Source: Neoceratodus forsteri (taxonomy: Eukaryota > Chordata > Ceratodontiformes > Ceratodontidae). From it: 64,000 nucleotides of DNA. Each line of letters opens with the position of its first letter. Within the stretch, counting starts at the first letter, position 1. Below the pieces are notes generated by a model, which saw only the letters and a program-made list of their open reading frames with translations, did no database searches and was not told where the DNA came from. Below are positions 44,380 to 54,390 of the stretch, one piece after another. The translations under genes were made by a program, and so were the position numbers. The DNA is taken from positions 1,165,066,055 to 1,165,130,054 of the forward strand of contig CM057454.1 of assembly GCA_016271365.2 (NCBI GenBank), written 5' to 3'.

Positions 44380-45557
44380 TCTTCATGCATGGCACCTGTG
44401 GACATAGCGATTTCTCACTCTGGTGTCTCTTCTTACGTAGCTCAGGTCTTGGTGGAAGCCAGAAAGCCCTCCACCAGATCCACCTATGCCATGGAATGGA
44501 AGAGATTTTCTATTTGGGCCACAGCCAAATGCTTGGACCCTTTTTCTTGCTCGGTCTCCCAGGTGTTAGAGTACCTCTTACATCTTTCTGAGTTGGGCCT
44601 CAGTTATTTCTCAATGAAGGTCCATCTCTCTGCAGTGTTGGCCTACCACCTCCCGGTGGAGGGCAAAACCCCAGCCCAGCTAGAGGTTTCTAAGACTTTC
44701 TTGAAGGGGATCCTTCACAATAAACCTCCAGTCTGGAATGCTTGTCCTCCCTGGGATCTCAATTTTATGTTGGAAAAACTTACTTTGCCCCCTTTCAAAC
44801 CAGCAGCAAGTTGTGATATGCATTTTATGGCATGGAAGATGCTATTTTTAGTTGCAGTTACTTCAGCTGACAGGGTTTCGGAGCTTCAGGCTCTGGTTTG
44901 CAGGGAGCCTTATTTAATTTTCCACAGGAATCAGGTGGTCCTGCGGACTAATCCTTCTTTTCTTCCGAAAGTAGTTTCGGAGATGACTCTAAATCAGAAT
45001 GTTGAAGTGCTGGTGTTTTTCCTAGAGCACTCTAACAGAGGGGAATATCTTTTGCACACCCTCGATGTGCACAGGATTTTAAGGTATTATACCTCTTGGG
45101 CTAAAGAGGTTCGAAAGTCGAATCAGCTCTTTGTGGCCTTTGCCTCCCAGTGCCAGGGCAAGGTGATCACTAAACAGACTCTGTCTAGATGGCTGGCTAA
45201 CTGTATTCATTACACTTACCAGAAGTATGAAAAACCTCTTCCAGGGCGGTCAAAGGTCACTCCACCAGGAGTGTGGCCACTTCTAACACCTTTTTCAGGA
45301 ATGTGTCCACTGTGGATATTTGTGCAGTGGCAACTTGGTCTTCCATCCACACCTTCACTAAGCATTACAGTCTGGACATCGCCTCTAGGTGTCAAGCTGA
45401 CTTTGCCTTGCAGTTTTGCAAGGTCTTCTGTCTTAGACAGATCCTTGGTTGGCAGATATCTTCCTCCTCCTGGAACCTTGTCTCTGACTTCTTCTTTGTG
45501 TTAGACTGCTTGGTATTCAGTCCTAAATGTGAAGATCTACTGCAGGAACCCTCTTGA
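44380..45557 (+). pseudogene. DIRS tyrosine recombinase
   Basis: This is the integrase of the DIRS element, a lambda-like tyrosine recombinase. The frame 44272-45504 is open through the core-binding part (VEARKPSTRSTYAMEWKRF, 44455) and into the catalytic part, with the first active-site Arg in TSADRVSELQAL (44860). One base is missing near 45250. After it, the +2 neighbour frame (45255-45557) supplies GHSTRSVATS (the His-x-x-Arg box) and FTKHYSLDI with the nucleophile Tyr (45379). All R-H-R-Y residues are therefore still present and only one frameshift separates them. The 3' end of this frame overlaps the internal complementary region. Confidence 0.9.
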
Positions 45558-45629
45558 AGTAAGATACAGCAGTTATGTAAGAACTTACTGTAACAGCAGA
45601 TCTTCAAGAGAGATTTCTGCAATAGGTCT
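45527..45629. repeat. Internal complementary region (ICR) of the DIRS element
   Basis: Two adjoining halves. Bases 45527-45566 are complementary to the extreme left end (39641-39681), for example AACCCTCTTGAAGTAAGATA against TATCTTAC-type text on the left. Bases 45567-45629 are complementary to the extreme right end (45908-45972), for example TATGTAAGAACTTACTGTAA against its partner at 45946-45965. In DIRS replication the ICR bridges the two ends and lets a circle close. The join point between the halves is at 45566/45567. Confidence 0.88.
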
Positions 45630-45760
45630 AGTTTCCCACCCACCTATCCCCCAAAGTTTTTCCTTTTCTCCTGTCTTGGTCTCTGGCTTTGCCAGGGCAC
45701 AGGGTTCCAAGGGTTTTCACTCCTCTTTTCTACTCCATTTACTTAGGTCTCCAGTGGAAA

Positions 45761-45972
45761 AGAACTGGAGGGTGGGCGCGGGACCACCCCTTTCATAGTC
45801 GAGCTGATGTTGCGTCACCTGACAATGGGGGGGGGCAGTGCCTGCTGATGATCGCTAGCTGCAAATTTACTGTGTGGACCTGACACCAGGAGGCACAATC
45901 CTACTTGTGAAGACCTACTGGAAGAACCTCTCTTAAAGATATACTGTTATAGTAAGTTCTTATGTAACTGCT
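45761..45972 (-). repeat. Right inverted terminal repeat of the DIRS element
   Basis: Inverted partner of 39641-39825. It begins with TGGAGGGTGGGCGCGGGACC and ends with GTAAGTTCTTATGTAACTGCT. The outer 65 bases pair with the second half of the ICR. As usual for DIRS, the right end is slightly longer than the left. Confidence 0.88.
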
Positions 45973-47040
45973 ATATATTATGTTGCTGCTACAATGCTAT
46001 GGGTGACAAAGGTCAGCTGTTCTGATACAAGTCTGTTCATTTGGAGTATTATATAATGGTTACATATCAGACTTTGACTCTGAGAGTGTATGTTCAATCT
46101 CAACTACCCCTTGCAAAAAGCTTTATGAATGTTGTTAAAGAGTAATATAATAGCACTATAAGAAAACCAACATCATTCTATAATATGACAGCAAAATGTA
46201 TTCAAACAAGGGTGAGTCCTCTCTGAAAACTTCATTTTTGCAGGTCGGCAGGTCAGGAGGAGCTAAAATCAAGTCAGTGACAGTCTTGGAAGTGGTACTT
46301 TGCTGACTTTCTGTTTCTGCTGAAGCCTTCGAGGTTGTGGTTACTTCTTGGGCCCTTGCTCGGTTAGCGGGTGGGGTTTGCAATAGCTTGGGGTGAAAGA
46401 TTGTTATGTACAGGCTGCAGGTCTGAGACCACTAGGGCCTAGCAGTCCACAGACCACCAATCTTTCTATAAAAATCTTTCACAGTACATTATAATAATGC
46501 CTAGTTGCAGCTGCAGACGTTAAGGCCGATCAGAGTGTCCCATGCCCGTGACTCCAAGGGAACAAATAATTGTTTGCTCTGGAGTCAAGGGTAGAGAAGT
46601 TGTAGCAAAAGTGTAAATTATCTGCAGTATAAGCCCCAAAACTTGCCACAGAACATCTTACCCTCCAGAACTTCAGGGAGCCACTAGGCCCCCAGACCTC
46701 TAGCCTTAATGTGCCCCACTTGAGCCTCCCAAAAATGTGGGAGCCTTAGCACTGTTAGACTTTAATGATCCCAGTTTCACACAACTGATCATGAGACACA
46801 TAAAAAATTAAAATCTTCTCAAGCTGGTCCAGTGACGTGGAGGAATGTTGAATTGAGCAATGTGTGCCCCTGCCATAGAAAGTGCTAAAAACTGTGGAAA
46901 AGTAAACATTTCAAGCTTAAAAATAATTGTGGACAATGAGGACATTTGTGCCAAAGTCTTCTGCAAGTTTTAAGTGTTTTGTGATTTAAAATGGGGGACT
47001 TGCTAAAGGAAATGTACAAAGTGCTGGAGGTGTACTGATC
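45973..47040. other. Inter-element DNA, no gene recognised
   Basis: About 1.07 kb of ordinary AT-rich sequence. A minus-strand open frame at 46156-46383 has a coding-like Thr/Ser composition but no recognisable domain and no good splice sites. Nothing else was seen. Confidence 0.35.
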
Positions 47041-47079
47041 TACTATAGGGCAGGTCAAGACGTCGCTCATCTTCCTGCT

Positions 47080-47960
47080 TCTGACATGGTATCATCTCCT
47101 GCTGAGTCTCTTTTCATTTCCCTTACACTTGGAACTGTTAAGAAATTCATCATCGGATGTGTATATATGCCCCCTAGCCATGCCTTCACTGGTCTGTCCT
47201 CCCTCCTAGCCTCTCTTGTCAGCCTTCCAAGACATTACCTTATACTTTGTGGTGATTTTGACCTAGATTGGCTACACCCAGATGCAGAAAAAAAATGCGT
47301 GCCTTGCTTACTAACTCTAGACTTACCAAACTCCTCCAAGATCCTACACGTATTAACACCAAGTCTGGAAATCGTACTCCACTTGATTGGATGGTCACCA
47401 ACTGCATGCAGAAGATAAAAGTGGCAGGCATACTCTTGGACTGCATAAGTGATCACTCTCTCATTTTTTGTGTTTTGAGAACCAACTATCCTAACCCACC
47501 TCCTAAGATCTCCCTGGTTTGGGACATGTCTAGGTTTGACGCTGGCAGCTTTATCACCACCATCAATAACACCGACTGGTTCCCCCCGTCAAAACACTCC
47601 CTGATATAAATCAAACTTTAGACTTCCTGATTTCTACCTTCACTCAAATAGTAAACCAGCATGCTCCCAAGAAAAAATGCAGGTCCAAGGGCATCAGGGC
47701 TTCGTGGCTTACCAAGGAAATTAGGACCCAAATGCCCATCCATGACAAAGCATGGTGCGCACATACAAAGAGTGTATTTCCCTCTGACTGGCAAGTCTAC
47801 AGATGCTATATTAGCTGACAATGCAATGTTTGTTTTTAGGGATTGGGTCAGGCAGCTTCTCTTTTTGGATCAATTGAGCTTAAACCAAGCCAGGATTCTA
47901 GTGTTTATAGAGGTTTGTTCCTACCTGAAATATTTTAGTTCATTATTGTGTAAGAATTAG
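47080..47960 (+). pseudogene. Endonuclease region of another L2/CR1-clade LINE
   Basis: The track shows FIIGCVYMPPSHAF, YLILCGDFDLDWLHP (GDFN block with Asn to Asp), LLTNSRLTKLLQDPTRINT, RTPLDWMVTN, CISDHSLIFCVL (catalytic Ser-Asp-His) and then a post-endonuclease segment, HAPKKKCRSKGIRASWLTKE, and SDWQVYRC. The last pattern is usual in the linker before the RT in L2-like LINEs. Two frames are used (shift near 47290), with stops near 47608 and 47815. No RT follows: the copy is lost at its 3' side near 47960. It differs clearly from the L2-a to L2-e family. Confidence 0.7.
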
Positions 47961-48210
47961 AATTTACTTCTCTATGCAGAGACTAACAGAGGCAGCATTG
48001 ATAATAATTTTGTTTTAATTAATTTTACAGCCAGCATATTGAGCTACTCTGTGGTCTGTTGAAGAGACATGATGGTCCTGAAACGTAATCCTTTTGAGAA
48101 AAATTAAAAGAGAGCTAGAAAATATTTAAGGAAGCAGAGTGCTTGTTCTTACAGTGGAGGAATGAATTGGAGTGTGCCTCCTACAGCATGGGAGAGAGTC
48201 AGAAATAGAA

Positions 48211-49758
48211 ATGGATGACCAGAGTGTGCAAGCAGGATTATCTGTCCTGATTGCACCAGAAACACAGGATGGCAATTCCACAGTAATGAAGAAAACCAAT
48301 CCCCAGAAGAGCTCTCTGAGTGAACAGGTACAGAGGCAGGGTACTGTAAAAGTCTTGGATGGGAGCAAGGAGATTTTTAATTATGGCAAAAGAGGTAAGC
48401 GGGCAGCCAGTACACAGGCACAGATTGAAGGTGTGCTGTTCACAAACTTAAGTGTGGAGCAGGAAGAAGTACCGATTCTGGTTAAAAAAAAAAAGTATTA
48501 ACTTTACCATTGGGAATGCCCCGGGGTAATGTAAAAAAAAAAAAACCAGCCAGTAAAGAAGCCCTGCATGGAGGAAAGAAAGGTTTATGCAGTCCCACAA
48601 GATGGGGGCTTCACCATACAGTAAACACTGGCATAAATTTTGCAAATTCGGTGGCTGGTATCTCTTAGGACAGCCTGAACTGGGTGGATGACTCCCTGCA
48701 GAAAACAGGATGAGTCCGGACGTTAGAGGGTAAAGGGTAAGATGCAAATCTACCCCGAAATCTTGGCGGAAACTGTGTAGATGATGAAATGAACACTAAT
48801 ATTTTCCCAGGCAAAGGGCCTGATAATTCTTAAAGTTCATCAGCCCCACCCCCACCCCCCTGGGAAAGGCAGTCCGACAGCACAGCAGGAAGGCACAGTT
48901 GAGGATAATGACCTGCTAGTCTGTATTAAGATAACTGAAGGAGATTCTGGGGTGGCTGGGGTTCCAGACATAGAGGACTCCCCCACCATCTCCCTCTGCT
49001 GGAACAAACTGATCAAGTAGTCCCCCTCCAGTCATTGATAGGGCAGAGAGGATAGGAGTACATCGCAGTCCGATTCCAGTGGAACCAGGAGGAAGGCAAT
49101 AGAATACAGGGCCAAGACAGAATGTCTGGTCTGCAAATGTTCGGGAATGTTTATTTCCTGACAATATTTGTTCCACATTAGAACCTGCAGCTAGGCAGAA
49201 TGCAGTTCACCTGAAATTCAGGGGTGACATGAATAATGTCCCAGACAGAATTTTTGTAGGGTGTGCATTGCTTAAGAATAGCATGAAGTACTACGCCTAC
49301 AAAATATATGCCCTGATACGCATGCCAGGTGACTCTGTCTTTGATGTCAGTTTTAAACACTCTGCTGGTTTGAAGCATTTTGGAAACAATACAAACAGCT
49401 CAAGAATACTGGTTTATGGAAACCTTTCTTAGCAATACCCCTGACAAAACCCCTTTTTAAAAAGATTATGATAATTTTCGTAATGAAGGGGTAAACGTGG
49501 CAGACATTATATACTGGATTAACCAACACTGTGGTAAATGGATACCTAGAACCTATCCTGGATGAGGAACACCTGTGGACAGGTGGTTGGAGATACCAGG
49601 TGACTTTGTGACAAGAAGCAGGGACAACACTGCATCTCCCAAATTGTTTCTTTCTGGGGCAAGACAGTGGAGTGATTTTCTATGCTGATCAACCCAGGGC
49701 CTGCTATAAATGCTAGGAGGTGGGGCATCTGTAAGGAGCTGCTTACTGTTAATGTGTG
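48211..49758 (+). pseudogene. Tx1 ORF1, 5' part (Gag-like RNA-binding protein)
   Basis: The frame from about 48211 (MDDQSVQAGLSVLIAPE) is a Lys/Gln-rich N-terminal region ending at 48501. After decayed sequence, the conserved core appears at 49190-49400: LKFRGDMNNVPDRIFVGCAL, YYAYKIYALIRMPGDSVFDV and SAGLKHFWKQYKQLK. It is followed across frames by GGWRYQVTL, LHLPNCFFLGQDSGVIFY, and the first zinc knuckle RACYKC-EVGHL (49698). This order (core, GGW-x-V-x-L, LPN-x-F-F, then CCHC) matches Tx1-type ORF1 and the related ZCCHC3-like fold. Many stops are present. The reading is cut at 49758 by the inserted DNA. Confidence 0.75.
49748..49758 (+). repeat. Candidate left target duplication of the 7.6-kb insert in Tx1
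   Basis: GTTAATGTGTG lies where Tx1 ORF1 breaks. AGTAATGTATG at 57397-57407 lies where it resumes. Nine of eleven bases agree. Confidence 0.5.
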
Positions 49759-49984
49759 CCTTCATTGCCAGAGGAATCTCTGCCTTTTAGGAATCCAAAG
49801 GTGTGATCCAGGAAACCCGAGGAGATGTGGAAGAACAACGTGGAGGAACGATGAATGGAGTAGCGGGTTCCTGCTGGGGTGAGAGCCCAGTCAGACCATC
49901 TCGCAGGAAGTCACTGATAAGCAGCAGGGAATTCCCAGCCTCCCCCTACAAAACAGGGTACTAAATAAGGTAAAGACCAAGGCA

Positions 49985-52900
49985 GAAAGGTCAGTAGGGA
50001 GCAGGACAGAGTAAATGAAGAAAGCAAAGTCAATAAGGACAGGGATGGTGCTACAAGAGTTAAAGCCATCAAAAAATGGAGAGCAACGAGCACTAATGCC
50101 CGTAGTCTGGGTAACAAGCCTCCTGAATTAGTGGCCTTGATGGAGGAGGAACATCTGGATATCGTGGCAGTCACAGAAACATGGTACACACAGAACCAGG
50201 ACTGGGACGTAAATATACCAGGATACACTATCTACAGGAGGGACAGGGAGGGTAAAAGCATATGCCTTGTACTTTGTGTATTTTACATTACGATTTTCGC
50301 ACGTGACATGCAAGTTTGTTTTTTTTCTAACTTGTACCTTGTTGTCTCATGACGTGTAATCTTTTCCTAATTATGTACCATGTTGTCCCAAGTGTGTAAG
50401 TATGTAATTTCCTGTACTCTCCCGGGTCGTACCTGAAAATAAGCAAATTGTCTTGTCTAGTGTACTTACCTGGTTAACAAAAGCTAAATAAATAAATAAA
50501 TAAAAAGAGGAGGAGGAGCAGCTCTCTACATAAGGGAAGGAATCAAAGCAACAGAACAAAAGGGTAAGCAGGGAGGAGAGGAAGCACTGTGGATTAATTT
50601 GGAGACAGGCAATGGCACCACAATCCGCACAGGGGTTGTATACAGACCCCCATCTCAGGGGGAGAACATGGACAAGGAAATGATAGAAAGTATCCTTAGA
50701 ATGGCAGAAAAAGGGGAGCTATTGCTGATGGGGGATCTGAATATGCCAGATGTTAACTGGAGTGCATTTGCAGCAGCCACTTCTAAGAGTCAGGTCATTC
50801 TAGATGCCCTACAGGGGCATGCCTTAGACAACTAGTATTGGAACCCACTTGAGAGGGAGCAATCTTAGACCTGGTACTCTCAAATGGAGATGGCGAGAGG
50901 ATCACAGATTTAGAAGAGGGTAGCCATCTGTGAACTAATGACCATTGAACAGTATGGTTCACGATAAACACAGCAGCAGAGTCAAGCCATACAAAGGCAA
51001 AGGTACTGGACTTCAGGAGGGCTGACTTTGCCAGAATAGGTGAGTGCCTAAGGAATGCACTAGCAGTTGGGCAGGAAGGAGGGGTGAAAGAACAATGGGG
51101 AATAATGAAAACTGCCATCACGGAGGCAACAAGCCTTTGTGTGAAGCAAATAAAACAAAATGATCTAAGAAACCACTATGGGTCTCAAAGGAGGTGCAGG
51201 GAAGGTTAGGGAGAAAAAGAAAGCATTCAGGAAGTACAAGGAATCACAGAAGAAGCAGGACAGAGAAGTGTATCAATTAAAGCAAAAGGAAGCAGGGAAG
51301 GCAGTCAGAACAGCAAAGGCCCAAACCAAGGAAAAGATAGCCAACTCAGTTAAGAAGGGAGATAAAACCTTTTATAGGTACATCAGGGAGCGAAGGAAGA
51401 CCAAGGGAGGAACAGCGAGGCTTAATAAAGGGAAGGGGGTGGACAGAGGATGACTGTGAAAAGGCAGAGATACTAAACAAATATTTTTGCTCAGTATTGA
51501 CAAATGAAGAGGGGGAAGTACCGAAACCAAACAATAGAAACACTCTAGATATGGGGTTTGATACCAGCCCATTCACAGAAGAAAGGGTTCTGAAAGAACT
51601 CATAAAACTGAAGGTGGACAAAGCAATGGGGCCTGATGGGATTCATCCCAGAATTCTTAAAGAACTAAGGGTAGAACTAGTGATACCACTGACTTTTTAA
51701 CAAATTATGGGAGGATGGGGTGGTACCCGAGACTGGAGGAGGGCAGATGTTATTCCACTTCACAAAAGTGGGAGCAGGGCAGAAGCAGGAAACTACAGAC
51801 CTGTTAGTTTAATCTCAGTGATTGGGGAAATGATGGAATCACTTCTGAAGGAAAGAAATGTTGAGTACCTAGAGGCTAGAGGGGCACAGGACCCAAGGCA
51901 GCATGGATTCACAGCAGGAAGGTCATGTCAGACGAATCTAATAGATTTCTTTGACTGGGTGACCAAAGTAATAGATCAAGGAGGGGCTATGGACATGGCC
52001 TACCTAGACTTTAACAAGGCATTTGACACAGTCCCACACAAAAGAATAACATACAAGCTGGCCAGCTTGGGAATGGGTCCCAAGATGGTAGCCTGGGTAA
52101 AGAATTGGCTGGAGAATAGGACACAGAGGGTAATAGTAAACGGAATCTGCTCTGAAGAAAGCGGGGTTACTAGTGGGGTACCGCAGGGTTCAGTACTAGC
52201 ACCGGTCCTCTTTAGTGTATTTGTAAGCGACATTGCAGAGGGATTGGAAGGAAAAGTATGTCTCTTGGCAGATGACACAAAGATCTGCAACAGAGTTGAT
52301 ACACAAGGTGGGGTGGAAAGGACGAGAAGGGACTTGGCAAGGCTGGAGGGATGGTCAAATATATGGCAGTTTAGATTCAATGCTAAGAAGTGCAAAGTAA
52401 TGCACCTGGAAAAAAAACCCAGGGGAAGAGTACACAATAGGGGTGAGATACTAACAACAACAAAAATGAAAAGGGACCTGGGAGTAGTCATGTCAGACAA
52501 CCTAAAGGTGGGCAAGCAATGTGAGAAGGCAGTAAGGATGGCTGGGGGGATACTGGGATGCATAGGGAGAAGCATCACCAGTAGAAAACAGGAAGTTGTT
52601 ATCCGTCTGTACAGACAGCTGGTGAGACCCCATCTGGAGTTCTGCGTGCAGTTCTGGGGACCCAATCTCTACAAAGACATAGACAGGATGGAGGCAGTCC
52701 AGAGGAGGGCAACTAAAATGGTGCAGGGTCTGCACCGGAAGACATATGAAGAGAGACGTAAGGAGCTAAATATGTATAGCCTCGAGGAAAGGAGGAGGGG
52801 GGAGACATGATAGAAACTTTCAAGTACCTCAAGGGAATCAACAAAGTCCAAGAGGGTAGCATCTTTCAGAAAAAGAGGTGTGCAAGAACAAGGGGCACAA

Positions 52901-53062
52901 ATTGAAGATTACGGGGGGATTGCTCAGAAGTAATGTGAGGAAGTATTATTTCACGGAGAGGGTTGTGGATGCATGGAACAGCCTTCCTGAGGAGGTTGTG
53001 GAGTCAAAAACAGTGGTGGATTTCAAGAATGCAATTCTAGGGGGTGGGGGTAGGAAGAAGTA
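49985..53062 (+). pseudogene. CR1-B ORF2 (endonuclease and RT), broken
   Basis: The endonuclease opens with STNARSLGNKPPELVALMEE and DIVAVTETWYTQNQDWD, is cut at 50258 by a short insert, and resumes at 50507 with GGGAALYIREG, TGVVYRPPSQGENM, LLMGDLNMPDVNWSAF and a decayed His block near 50945. A basic linker (51178-51453) precedes the RT: KAMGPDGIHPRILKEL, NYRPVSLISVIGEMMES, YLDFNKAFDTVPHKR (motif A), VTSGVPQGSVLAPVLFS (motif B intact), and VCLLADDTKICNRV, in which the usual Phe of F-A-D-D is Leu but both Asp remain. The C-terminal region ends at 53062. Frameshifts lie near 50820, 51450, 51700 and 52810. The 1.1-kb RT frame 51707-52810 is the most intact CR1 coding stretch here. Confidence 0.9.
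50259..50502 (+). mobile_element. Short tailed retroposon inside the CR1-B endonuclease
   Basis: CR1 reading stops at DREGK and resumes at GGGAAL. TAAAAG (50253-50258) before and TAAAAAG (50501-50507) after fit a target duplication. The insert ends with CTAAATAAATAAATAAATAA, a microsatellite tail. Its 3' part (TACTTACCTGGTTAACAAAA) resembles the tail of widespread fish and amphibian L2-like LINEs or SINEs. No A or B box of a pol III promoter was found, so a 5'-truncated LINE tail is as likely as a SINE. Confidence 0.7.
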
Positions 53063-53645
53063 GGCTGTTGGTTAACTAGGATCTGCATCTTAACCATTAG
53101 GTAGGAAAATGGGCAGACTGGGTGGGCCAAGCAGTCCTTATCTGCGGTCAAATTCTATGTTTATATGTTTCTAAGTTGTCGGTCGCTGTTTTGGAATGGA
53201 TCAGCAAGAAGGAGGCCCTTCAGCAAGAGGTGTGTGGAGTGAGCAGAGCCAGAGGTCTCACTGTGCTTTGGAGGGGGTTGGGATCCCTGGCCCAGATGGA
53301 GGGATGGTCACTATCGACACCGGAGGGTGGTGAAGCGGATCTATTCCCTTAGGTGAAACAAGGGGCCCACTGAAGGGTGGTCTAGCTTGAGTCACTGCAG
53401 TGAAGGTCCAGGTGGGGCCCGGTCCCGGAAAGTGAGAAAGACTCTGAGATACTGAGGCTCTGCTGGTATCGTTTGTATGAACACTTTGCTGAGACCTCGT
53501 TGAGAAGAACCAGGTGTTCGGACTACCCACTGGGCACTGCTTAAGGGTGAAGTACATCCTCTTTATTTATTCCTCAGGCACGTTTGTTGACAGTAAATGA
53601 AGTGACAAGTGGGATATTGGTCCTGAGAATTATCTGGCATTGTAT

Positions 53646-53925
53646 TCCAGCCTCGTGAGAGGGGGCTGGAAACATTTCAAAGCTCCTTCCCTGCAGTGGT
53701 GAGAGCACTGTGGGGGCAGAAATAAATGAAAATCTTCAATGTTGATGAGACTGTGACTGAAACTGAGAAGCAAGTAAGACACTGTGTTTTAAGGATTTCT
53801 GGGCATTAGAATCCAGCCTCGTGAGAGAGGGCTGGAAAAATTTTAAAGCTCCCACCCTGCAGTAGTGAGAGTACTGTGGTGGGGGGGGGGGGTGCCGAAA
53901 ACAATTTAAAGTCATTACCGAGAGA
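53646..53925 (+). repeat. Tandem duplication (about 166-base period) in the L2-d 5' region
   Basis: TCCAGCCTCGTGAGAG begins at 53646 and again at 53812. Both copies continue with GGGGCTGGAA or AGGGCTGGAA, TTTCAAAGCTCC or TTTTAAAGCTCC, CCCTGCAGT and GAGAGCACTGTGG or GAGAGTACTGTGG. The second copy then has a run of 13-14 guanines (53879-53893). Tandem units upstream of a LINE ORF often act as promoter monomers; that function is inferred. Confidence 0.75.
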
Positions 53926-54390
53926 CCTGAAGATACTTTTTGAACACCATAGCTGTTAATAATTTATGTGGCTGCTAAGGGTTAATTAGTTATTTTTTGT
54001 CAAGTAAGAAGGGTATTTATTTATTTTTAAGTAAACTTCAGAAAGTTTAGACTGGAGGGAGGGGGAGGTTTTGTGTGAGTTGGGTGTGTGATTAGAAATA
54101 TTGGTGTGTGTGGAGTGCCTGAAGAGATGTGTTGGGGAGTTAGGAACACGGTCAGGCAGTACTCCCCCTCAAGACTAAAGGATCGTCATCCTTTTGAAGA
54201 TCCTCCGCTCCCATTTGAAGTTTACAGTAGGTGCTGGGCCTTCGGCATCTTAAGGAGACGAGGGAGTGGAAGGAGTCGAGGATCCTGGGACTCTTGTGGG
54301 GAATGGGAAAGGGGTGGGCGGATTGAGATAGTGAGAACCAGGAGACGCCCTGGGGTGAAATGGACACAGGAATGAGGTTATCCTTGTCAT

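Larger units (their letters stand above)
39641..45972 (+). mobile_element. DIRS-type tyrosine-recombinase retrotransposon
   Basis: A 6.3-kb element with the complete DIRS plan. It has inverted terminal repeats (left 39641-39825, right 45761-45972), a Gag-like ORF, RT, RNase H, a methylase-like segment, a tyrosine recombinase, and an internal complementary region at 45527-45629 that overlaps the end of the recombinase frame. DIRS elements replicate through a circular DNA and integrate by recombinase without a target duplication; none is seen here. Coding regions carry several stops and frameshifts, but the architecture and all terminal parts survive. Confidence 0.92.
49759..53175 (+). mobile_element. 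CR1-B, CR1-type LINE
   Basis: A plus-strand CR1 of the same family as CR1-A. It covers the end of ORF1 or the inter-ORF region (49759-50060), the endonuclease, the RT and a 3' end with ATGTTTATATGTTTCT at 53157-53172. A 244-base tailed element interrupts the endonuclease at 50259-50502. The exact 5' edge is uncertain: CR1-like reading (RKVSREQDRVNEESK) is clear from about 49985, and the sequence before that could be CR1 ORF1 or part of L2-d. Confidence 0.85.

Noticed and set aside
46156..46383. Minus-strand open frame of 75 codons with coding-like Thr/Ser/Glu composition
   Set aside because: No recognisable domain, no convincing donor site, and no neighbouring exon. It was not kept as a gene.
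50489..50504. AAAT repeat as a stand-alone microsatellite
   Set aside because: It is the tail of the retroposon inserted in CR1-B and was described there.
52000..52665. 221-codon minus-strand open frame
   Set aside because: It is the exact antisense of the CR1-B reverse transcriptase and shows no family motif of its own.
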